Of a stretch of 10,924 bases of DNA, positions 5,335 to 10,924 are shown in pieces (within the stretch, counting starts at the first letter, position 1; each line of letters begins with the position of its first letter). The DNA is from Dehalococcoidia bacterium (lineage in GTDB: Bacteria > Chloroflexota > Dehalococcoidia > Plut-88900). The notes below the pieces were generated by a model. It searched no databases, was not told the origin of the DNA, and saw nothing but the letters and a program-made list of their open reading frames with translations. Position numbers and translations under genes: made by a program. Location: positions 1 to 10,924 of the forward strand of contig JAAXHX010000268.1 of NCBI GenBank assembly GCA_012270635.1. The letters run 5' to 3'.

Positions 5335-7815
5335 ATGGCTGCGGCAGTTCCTCAGTTGAGAAGGCACACCCAGGACTTCGAGCCCCTGGGCGGGCTGCCT
5401 CGCTCGCAGTACGGGCCCAAGGAGGGGTGGCTAACCTTCATCATCGTGCTGCTGCTCGTTCTGTCGGTGGTATGGTCCGTGGAGACGGCGCATTGGCTGG
5501 ACGGGATGCCGTCGTTCACTGTGACGGCGATCATTGCGGTGCTCACGGGGCTGGGGTTCGCCAAGATCAGAAGGCGGGCGATATTCCTTCACGGGGCCAG
5601 CGCCATATTGGCCTACGTGCTGCTGGTCTGGCAGACGCGGTACCTGACGGCGGACGGGTGGTTCATAGCCAAGACCAGCGACATGGTTAGCAGGTTCCGG
5701 GTGTGGGTCACGGCGGCGGAGTCGGGGGGGATAAGTGCAGACCCATTGCCTTTCGTAATCATCGTTTTCATCCTCACGTGGATAGTCACGTACTTGGCGT
5801 CTTGGTTCGTGTTTCGGTCGCTGAGGTTCTGGCCGGCGGTGATCCCCGCGGGCCTGGCCCTGTTCCTGAACCTGCTGTACCTGCCGGAAAAATTCTGGGT
5901 GTTCTTCTACATGTTCATCCTGATGGTGGTCCTCCTTTCCATGAGGATGTACTTCCTACGGAAGAGGGCGGCATGGGACAGGAAGGAGGTGCCCTACGTA
6001 CGGGGCATATCGCCGGCCTTCGGGACGACGACCCTGCTCCTGGCCGGCGTGATCCTGCTGACGGTGGTGCTGATACCGCGCACCGACTTCGGGCCCGACG
6101 TCATGAAGAGGGGGTGGTCGGTGCTGAGCATCCCCTGGAAAGCCATGGAGACGGAGCTGGGACGGGTGCTGTCCTTTCTCCCCGCGCAGAAGCCGTACAC
6201 GATCCACAAGTTCGGGGATGCGTTCCCGTTCAGGGGGGCCAGCAGCCTCGGGGACCACGTGGTGATGCTCATCTCATCGGAGCAGCCGGCCTACTGGAGG
6301 GCGGAGACCTTCGAAGTCTATACGCCGAAGGGATGGCTGACGGGGGACCGGGTGGACCTCGGCGAGGCCTTCCTGCCCCAGGATGAGGAGATAGCCGTAT
6401 ACGAAGGGACCGAGCTCATCGAGCAGTCAGTGGAGATGGGGGTGAGCTCGGACGCCATATTCGCAGGTTCGAACCCGCTGCACAGCACGCGGGGATTCGA
6501 GATAGAGATATCGCCGCCCATGACCTTCGAGATAGACCTGTCGGAGCCGACGGACTTCGACGCCTTTCCCGAAGACCTGCGGCCCGTGGCCCGGGCCATA
6601 AGGGCCGATGCCGAGACGGGCACTCTAACCTTCACCAGCGCCCTGGAAGCCATGCCGGAGGACACGGTGATACAGGAGATCGAGAGGGACGGGAGAAGGG
6701 CGAAGAAGGTCATCCTGTCCCGAAAGCCGCCCAACCCACCGGACATCACGGCGCTCCGCCCCCACAGAGACCTGAGCCCCTCCGACACCTACCAGGCAAT
6801 CTCCTACAGTTCCACGGCCTCGGAGGAGGCGTTGAGGGAAGCGGGGACGGACTATCCGTCCTGGGTCACGGACAGGTATCTGCAGCTGACGGACGATCTG
6901 CCGCAGAGGGTCCGGGGACTGGCGGAGGGGCTGACAGACAACAGGGACACCCCTTACGACAAGGCCATCGCCATCAGGGACTGGCTGAGGAAGATACCCT
7001 TCTATTCGACGGACATTGAAGCGCCGCCGGAAGAGGCGGATGGGGTTGACTACTTCCTCTTCGAAACCAAGAGGGGATACAGCAGCTACTTTTCGTCAGC
7101 GATGGTGGTGATGCTGAGGTCGGTGGGGATACCTTCGCGGCTGGCCGTAGGGTACTCGACGGGAGGGTGGGACGAGGAGACCGGCCGGTACGTGGTGATC
7201 AGCGCCAACGCCCATTCGTGGCCCGAGGCGTACTTCCCCGACTACGGCTGGATCCCCTTCGAACCGGTGCCTCAGAACGACGTAATGGTGCGCGGGGGAT
7301 TCATCAAGGGAGATGAAGAGGCGTCCATCGAGGAAGTGGCCCGCCTGCTGCAGGGGGGCGACCCGCCGGGCCTGGGACAGGACAACCTAAGCCCCGTGGG
7401 AAGGCTGTCACTGGGGCCGATCCCGGGCTGGGGAATCGTGGCGACGGGATCCGTCATATCCGGGGCGGCGCTGGTCTTCCTTGGTATAATCGTCTGGGTC
7501 GGGTACGGGCTGGGGAAACTGGGGTATCCGGCGCAGGTCTACGGGAAGATGACAAGGCTGGCGAGGCTGGCGGGCCACGGGCCAAAGACCACGGACACAC
7601 CCAGGGAGTTCGCTTTGAACCTGGCGGTGGCCATGGACTCGGTGGACGGGCACATCGAGCGGATAGGGGAGACGTACGCGGCGAGGAGCTACAGGCCGAC
7701 GCCCCTTTCGGAGAGCGAACGGGAGTCGCTGGACCAGGCCTGGGGCGAGCTGCGACGGCCCCTGTTCATCTGGTCCATCAAGCGCAGACTGATCGGTTGG
7801 AGGAATAAAGAATGA
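5335..7815 (+). CDS. TgpA-like multi-pass membrane protein with transglutaminase core (catalytic Cys replaced by Ser)
   Basis: An 826-residue protein of DUF3488-transglutaminase-DUF4129 layout. Seven N-terminal membrane segments fall at about 33-50, 60-77, 82-99, 138-160, 165-183, 187-206 and 230-248. A large extracytoplasmic region (about 250-698) contains the transglutaminase core. One more membrane segment (about 699-727) leads to a cytoplasmic tail with DUF4129-like features (YRPTPLSE). The core is easily recognised by YFSSAMVVMLRSVGIPSR, NAHSW and the FPDYGWIPFEPVP region. The expected nucleophile in RGYCxYF is Ser here (RGYSSYF, S583, codon AGC at 7081-7083). The His is present (H627) and the acidic third residue is Glu (E643), a substitution that I recall from other DUF3488 proteins. 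ATG 5335 has AGAAGGA 6 nt upstream. Third gene of the MoxR-DUF58 set; its stop overlaps the next start. Related TgpA of Pseudomonas aeruginosa is an inner-membrane protein acting in the periplasm. Cysteine-type catalysis should be impaired or lost here. Confidence 0.92.
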   Translation: MAAAVPQLRRHTQDFEPLGGLPRSQYGPKEGWLTFIIVLLLVLSVVWSVETAHWLDGMPSFTVTAIIAVLTGLGFAKIRRRAIFLHGASAILAYVLLVWQTRYLTADGWFIAKTSDMVSRFRVWVTAAESGGISADPLPFVIIVFILTWIVTYLASWFVFRSLRFWPAVIPAGLALFLNLLYLPEKFWVFFYMFILMVVLLSMRMYFLRKRAAWDRKEVPYVRGISPAFGTTTLLLAGVILLTVVLIPRTDFGPDVMKRGWSVLSIPWKAMETELGRVLSFLPAQKPYTIHKFGDAFPFRGASSLGDHVVMLISSEQPAYWRAETFEVYTPKGWLTGDRVDLGEAFLPQDEEIAVYEGTELIEQSVEMGVSSDAIFAGSNPLHSTRGFEIEISPPMTFEIDLSEPTDFDAFPEDLRPVARAIRADAETGTLTFTSALEAMPEDTVIQEIERDGRRAKKVILSRKPPNPPDITALRPHRDLSPSDTYQAISYSSTASEEALREAGTDYPSWVTDRYLQLTDDLPQRVRGLAEGLTDNRDTPYDKAIAIRDWLRKIPFYSTDIEAPPEEADGVDYFLFETKRGYSSYFSSAMVVMLRSVGIPSRLAVGYSTGGWDEETGRYVVISANAHSWPEAYFPDYGWIPFEPVPQNDVMVRGGFIKGDEEASIEEVARLLQGGDPPGLGQDNLSPVGRLSLGPIPGWGIVATGSVISGAALVFLGIIVWVGYGLGKLGYPAQVYGKMTRLARLAGHGPKTTDTPREFALNLAVAMDSVDGHIERIGETYAARSYRPTPLSESERESLDQAWGELRRPLFIWSIKRRLIGWRNKE

Positions 7816-8324
7816 AGTACGCCGTATTGGAGACGCCGATGGGGTGGATGGGGGTAGTGGCCTCGGAGGCGGGGGTCCGGAGACTGACGATCCCACTGCC
7901 CACACCCGACGAAGCGATGAGCGGAATCGCCCGGGACGCGACCGATGCGGAGCTCGACAACGAACACTTTGCGGAGTTCGAAGAGAGGCTGCAGCGTCTC
8001 TTCTCGGGGGAGGATGTGTCCTTGGGGGACGAGGACCTGGACCTTCCCGACGCGCCGGAGTTCACGCGGGCGGTGTGGCAGGCAACGCGGGAGATACCGT
8101 GGGGAGAGACGCGCAGCTATGGCGACCTGGCCGCATCGGTTGGCAGGCCACGAGGGGCGCGGGCGGTGGGGCAGGTGATGGCGTCGAACCCCGTGGCCGT
8201 GCTAATCCCATGCCACCGGGTCATCGCCAGCGACAGGGGTCTCGGGGGGTATGGGGGACACATCGAGATGAAGAAGCGACTCCTGACCCTGGAGGGGGCC
8301 GGAGGGGTGCGGGGGCTCTCCTGA
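7812..8324 (+). CDS. ogt: methylated-DNA--protein-cysteine S-methyltransferase (O6-alkylguanine-DNA alkyltransferase)
   Basis: A 170-residue DNA repair protein that moves the alkyl group from O6-alkylguanine (or O4-alkylthymine) to its own cysteine in a one-use reaction. The active site is IPCHRV with acceptor C134. The DNA-binding helix carries the RAVG segment with the flipping arginine (R117) and the ASNP turn. The downstream GGYGGxxxxKKxLLxxEG signature is intact. The N-terminal half is a typical diverged Ogt-type domain with an acidic stretch (about 41-80). The ATG is strongly supported: GGAGGA at 7799-7804 with 7-nt spacing. The start overlaps the transglutaminase stop as ATGA, so translation is probably coupled. 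No functional tie to the upstream membrane proteins is obvious. The symbol is given for the family; it could equally be called MGMT or adaB. Confidence 0.92.
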   Translation: MKYAVLETPMGWMGVVASEAGVRRLTIPLPTPDEAMSGIARDATDAELDNEHFAEFEERLQRLFSGEDVSLGDEDLDLPDAPEFTRAVWQATREIPWGETRSYGDLAASVGRPRGARAVGQVMASNPVAVLIPCHRVIASDRGLGGYGGHIEMKKRLLTLEGAGGVRGLS

Positions 8325-8340
8325 GCCCTCCCGCGGGCCC

Positions 8341-10341
8341 GTGAGTTCCGTCCCGCTCGCCTCCACCGAGGACTTACACCCGCGCTTTCCCCTGCTGTTC
8401 AGCCCCATAAGGGTCGGCGGCCTCACCCTTCGGAACAGGATCGTCAACACGGCCCACGGAACGGGTTTCACCAGGGACCACGTCTTCACCGACCGGCACC
8501 TGCACTACTACGCGGAGCGGGCCCGGGGCGGGGCGGCGATGATCATCACCGAAAGCGCATCCGTCCACCCGACCAGCAATATCGGCGCGCAGGACACGCT
8601 CTGGGGTTTCGACCGGGCCATCGTTCCCTCGTACAGGAGGATTGCCGACGCGGTTCACGGGCTCGGGGCGCGGGTCCTGGTGCAGTTGAGCCACCAGGGC
8701 CGGCAGGGGGGCACGGTGGAGGGGCTGCCGAGATGGGCGCCCTCGCCCATCCCATCTAAGGAGTCGAGCTACGGCAACAACGAGACGCCCCACGAGATGG
8801 ACTCCTCCGAGATAGAGGAACTAGTGAGGGCCTTCGCCCAATGCGCTGCGCTGGCGGAAGAGGGCGGGTTCGACGGTGTGGAGCTTCACGGGGCCCACGG
8901 AAACCTTATCCACCAGTTCCTTTCGCCACTAACGAATCGGCGGACGGACGAATACGGGGGCGGGCTGGACAACAGGCTCAGGTTCGCCGTGGAGGCAATC
9001 AGCGCGGTGAGGGGTCGGGTGGGGCGGGGGTTCACGGTCGGGATGCGGATAAGCGGCGACGAGTTCGTGGTCGGCGGGCTGGACCAGGAGCAGATGAAGG
9101 AGGCGGCAAGGCGGCTGGCGAGGCAAGGACTGCTGGACTACCTGAACGTTAGCAACAGCACCTACTCCGACCTGGGAAGCATGGCGAACCACATGCCGTC
9201 CATGTACTACCGCCCGGCGCAGTTCTCCCACATCTGGCAGGGGATAAGGGATGCGGTGAATGTCCCTGTCCTGGGCATGGGCCGGATAAACAGCCCAGAG
9301 CTGGCCGAAGAGCTGCTATCGGAAGGGAAGGCCGACCTCATCGGGATGGTCAGGGAGCTGATAGCCGACCCCCACCTGCCGGAGAAGGCGAGGTCGGGGG
9401 CGCTGGAGGAGATAAGGCCGTGCATCGGGTGCATGCAGAGCTGCATCGGGCGCAGGACCAGAGGGAACTACATCACGTGCATCCACAACCCGGTCACGGG
9501 CAGGGAGGGGGAGTGGGCCCAGACCGCGCTCGCGTCTAAGGTAAAGTCGGTACTGGTGGTGGGCGGAGGGCCGGGCGGCTTGGAAGCTGCGAAGGTATCG
9601 GCGCGGCGGGGGCATCGGGTCACGCTAGTGGAGAAGTCCTCTCGGTTAGGCGGCCAGGCGCTGACTGCATCCCGGGGCCCGATGAGGGGCGAGTTCGGCG
9701 ACATTGCCCGGTTCGCGGAGGCCGAAGCCCGCAGGGCAGGGGTGGAGATACGGCTGGACACCGAGGCGACGGTGGAATGGACACTGGAGTTCGGGGCGGA
9801 TGCGGTGGTGGTGGCGACGGGCGCGGAGGGTTGCCTGGGTCTGGAAGGCTCGGCCTCGGGGCCTAGGCTGATGACGGCCCCCCAAGTGTTGAACGGCGAC
9901 ATCCCAAGGGACAGCAGCGTGCTGGTTGTAGACACCCAGGGAGTCCATGCGGGAAGCGACGTCTCGGAGCTTCTGCTGGACCACGAGAACCGGGTGGAGA
10001 TGGCGACCACTGCTCCCTATGCGGGGGCCAACCTGCAACCGATGGTCTGGAGAGTCCTCTACGAGCGTCTCTTGAACAAGGGCCTCGTGGTCTCGGCGTT
10101 CACGGAGACGGTGGGGCTGGGGGAGGGATCGGTGACGCTCAGGAGTACGGTCACCGGTCAAGAGGAAAGCCGGGAGGGGGTGGACGTAGTGGTGTTCGCC
10201 GATAGCCGCCGGGCGGTGGACGGGTTATATCGAAGGCTGAAGGGTCGGGTGGGGGAGCTGTACGCCGTCGGGGACTGCCTGGCGCCTCGGACCGCGGAGC
10301 AGGCGATGTACGAAGGGCACAAGGTGGGTCGGGGGATTTAG
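8341..10341 (+). CDS. Old Yellow Enzyme family NADH:flavin oxidoreductase (2,4-dienoyl-CoA reductase / trimethylamine dehydrogenase type)
   Basis: A 666-residue three-part flavoenzyme. Residues about 15-350 form the FMN-binding TIM barrel (LFSPIRVGGLTLRNRIV opening, QLSHQGRQGG, and the barrel signature GVELHGAHGNLIHQF through TNRRTDEYGG). A 4Fe-4S site follows with C361, C364, C368 and C380 (spacing x2, x3, x11) in CIGCMQSCIGRR and NYITC. The C-terminal part is a nucleotide/FAD-binding module starting at VLVVGGGPGG (404-413) and ending with YAVGDC and the APRT...AMYEGHKVGR signature. Length and order match 2,4-dienoyl-CoA reductase (FadH) and trimethylamine dehydrogenase. The substrate cannot be read from the sequence, and no fatty-acid or methylamine genes are adjacent. 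The start is GTG 8341, 16 bp after the alkyltransferase stop, without a visible Shine-Dalgarno; the next usable start is far into the barrel. Last gene of the plus-strand operon. Confidence 0.92.
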   Translation: MSSVPLASTEDLHPRFPLLFSPIRVGGLTLRNRIVNTAHGTGFTRDHVFTDRHLHYYAERARGGAAMIITESASVHPTSNIGAQDTLWGFDRAIVPSYRRIADAVHGLGARVLVQLSHQGRQGGTVEGLPRWAPSPIPSKESSYGNNETPHEMDSSEIEELVRAFAQCAALAEEGGFDGVELHGAHGNLIHQFLSPLTNRRTDEYGGGLDNRLRFAVEAISAVRGRVGRGFTVGMRISGDEFVVGGLDQEQMKEAARRLARQGLLDYLNVSNSTYSDLGSMANHMPSMYYRPAQFSHIWQGIRDAVNVPVLGMGRINSPELAEELLSEGKADLIGMVRELIADPHLPEKARSGALEEIRPCIGCMQSCIGRRTRGNYITCIHNPVTGREGEWAQTALASKVKSVLVVGGGPGGLEAAKVSARRGHRVTLVEKSSRLGGQALTASRGPMRGEFGDIARFAEAEARRAGVEIRLDTEATVEWTLEFGADAVVVATGAEGCLGLEGSASGPRLMTAPQVLNGDIPRDSSVLVVDTQGVHAGSDVSELLLDHENRVEMATTAPYAGANLQPMVWRVLYERLLNKGLVVSAFTETVGLGEGSVTLRSTVTGQEESREGVDVVVFADSRRAVDGLYRRLKGRVGELYAVGDCLAPRTAEQAMYEGHKVGRGI

Positions 10342-10357
10342 CGTTCTCTGGGCGAGG

Positions 10358-10376
10358 CCCCCATCTCTTAGGGGGG
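10358..10376. terminator. weak hairpin between convergent genes
   Basis: CCCCC (10358-10362) and GGGGG (10371-10375) flank an 8-base loop in the 38-bp gap between the oxidoreductase stop and the DUF2007 stop. The position is right for a bidirectional terminator of two convergent units. Neither strand has a proper T tract, so termination here is only a suggestion. Confidence 0.25.
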
Positions 10377-10379
10377 AGG

Positions 10380-10589
10380 TTATTCTATCTCCTCGCCTTC
10401 GAGGACTATACGGGCCTCTTCGAGCTTGTCTTCCTGGACGAGGATGCCGCAGGGGCGGAGGGAGAGGCCCAGGAAGGCGCTGGTGTCGCCGGGGCTGAGG
10501 CGGAAGGGGATGCCGCTGTTGGACAGGAGGCCGCCCAACATCTCGGCGGCGAGCTGGTCGGGGGCGGTGGCGGCGAGGACCCATTTCAT
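10380..10589 (-). CDS. small DUF2007-family protein
   Basis: A 69-residue soluble protein beginning MKWVLAATAPDQLAAEMLGG. It continues with LLSNSGIPFRLSPGD, a SAFLG segment, and a C-terminal LEEARIVLEG helix. This is the usual DUF2007 pattern, a small alpha/beta fold described in databases as a putative signal-transducing protein, with no established function. The ATG has no nearby Shine-Dalgarno. It lies 21 bp downstream of the dnaE stop on the same strand, so it is probably co-transcribed with dnaE and translated by re-initiation or read-through of ribosomes. Length is normal for the family and the gene appears intact. Confidence 0.75.
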   Translation of the reverse strand: MKWVLAATAPDQLAAEMLGGLLSNSGIPFRLSPGDTSAFLGLSLRPCGILVQEDKLEEARIVLEGEEIE

Positions 10590-10610
10590 GGACTTAGACT
10601 CGTTCGTGCC

Positions 10611-10924
10611 TCAGGCCCTAACCAGTGTAACGGTGTCCTCGCCGAGGCTCGGAGAGAGGAGTTTCACGAGGCGTGGGGAGTATTCAACCTGGACGTCGGG
10701 CAGTTCCAGCCGGGTGACGCGGGAGCGCTCTTCGATTTGGAGGAAGAGGGGTGTGGGGCCGGGACACTGCCTGGCGAGGGTTATGGCGTCCTTGAGGACT
10801 TGGGTGTCCTGGCTCTCATCGCCCGTGGCGCGGATTTTGAGCCAGACCTCGCCGGGGGTGGCTTCCTTCCCCCCCCTCGACCCTTCGACGGGTTCAGCGT
10901 GAGCGGGCCCCTCCGCCGCCTGTT
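10611..10924 (-). CDS. dnaE: DNA polymerase III subunit alpha, C-terminal fragment
   Basis: About 103 codons are visible, entering from the right edge and ending at TGA (10613-10611). The reading contains GEVWLKIRATGDESQDTQVL, then LARQCPGPTPLFLQIEERSR, LELPDVQVEYSPRLVKLL and the end GEDTVTLVRA. This is the pattern of the extreme C-terminus of bacterial DnaE: a beta-strand with a T-G/D-E-x-x-D motif, a helix, a PG turn, and the V-x-Y-S/C-P-x-L motif. This region follows the OB fold and contributes to tau-clamp-loader contacts. No start or catalytic PHP/palm region is in view. The frame was chosen by the motif match; the neighbouring frame, which also stops nearby (TAG at 10620-10618), gives no sensible protein. 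Just upstream of the conserved domain is a low-complexity linker that coincides with an R2 repeat copy (10883-10906). Confidence 0.72.
   Translation of the reverse strand, partial: QAAEGPAHAEPVEGSRGGKEATPGEVWLKIRATGDESQDTQVLKDAITLARQCPGPTPLFLQIEERSRVTRLELPDVQVEYSPRLVKLLSPSLGEDTVTLVRA
10883..10906. repeat. R2 dispersed repeat, copy 3, inside dnaE
   Basis: CTTCGACGGGTTCAGCGTGAGCGG (24 bases; written here as CTTCGACGGG plus TTCAGCGTGAGCGG) matches copy 1 at 192-215 in 20 of 24 positions, including the GAGCGG end. Read on the minus strand in the dnaE frame it encodes a linker AHAEPVEG without a stop. It lies between the visible upstream residues and the conserved C-terminal domain. Confidence 0.55.

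Noticed and set aside
10426..10902. Plus-strand open frame of 158 codons at the right end
   Set aside because: It is antisense to the dnaE C-terminus and DUF2007 gene, both of which have recognisable family patterns; this frame has none.

Overview
The window looks like a piece of a GC-rich bacterial chromosome. The most likely source is an uncultured Chloroflexota genome of the Dehalococcoidia/SAR202 type. This rests on the MoxR / DUF58 / transglutaminase gene set, the many GTG and TTG starts, and intergenic clusters of palindromic repeats with a GGATTCC...GGAATGACGG core. That taxonomic call is inference; there is no rRNA or tRNA here to settle it.

Left end (1-2302): the N-terminus of an M20-family metallopeptidase runs off the left edge on the minus strand. 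It is followed by a gene-free stretch with two kinds of repeat: R2, with a CTTCGACAGG core, and R1, three palindromic units at a 41-42 bp period. A minus-strand gene for a DNA methyltransferase fused to an HNH nuclease domain comes next. Upstream of it lies a gene-free stretch of about 500 bases (1800-2302). This holds a minus-strand promoter (TTGACA, 17 bp, TAGGGT), then a highly structured segment of about 155 nt whose hairpins compete and which ends in an intrinsic-terminator-like stem plus T tract. A second R1 cluster closes the stretch. The methyltransferase is therefore bracketed by two same-orientation R1 clusters that share 36 of 37 bases over one segment, and it reads as more AT-rich than its neighbours. 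Together this suggests an acquired cassette.

Middle (2303-3044): a membrane-anchored TlpA/ResA-type thioredoxin (CAPC motif), another R2 copy, and a plausible promoter.

Main operon (3045-10341, plus strand): MoxR-type AAA+ ATPase, DUF58 protein, multi-pass membrane transglutaminase-like protein, O6-alkylguanine-DNA alkyltransferase (ATGA overlap with the gene before), and a large Old Yellow Enzyme family flavin/4Fe-4S oxidoreductase. The first three form a well-known set in which the ATPase and DUF58 protein are thought to act with the membrane transglutaminase. Here the transglutaminase core has Ser where the catalytic Cys is expected. The last two genes have no obvious functional link to the first three.

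Right end (10342-10924, minus strand): convergent to the operon are a small DUF2007 protein and, upstream of it, the C-terminal end of DNA polymerase III alpha (DnaE). A copy of the R2 repeat lies in frame inside the visible dnaE coding sequence.

The observations most worth following up are the competing-hairpin RNA upstream of the methyltransferase, the Cys-to-Ser change in the transglutaminase, the repeat-bracketed methyltransferase-HNH cassette, and the repeat inside dnaE.
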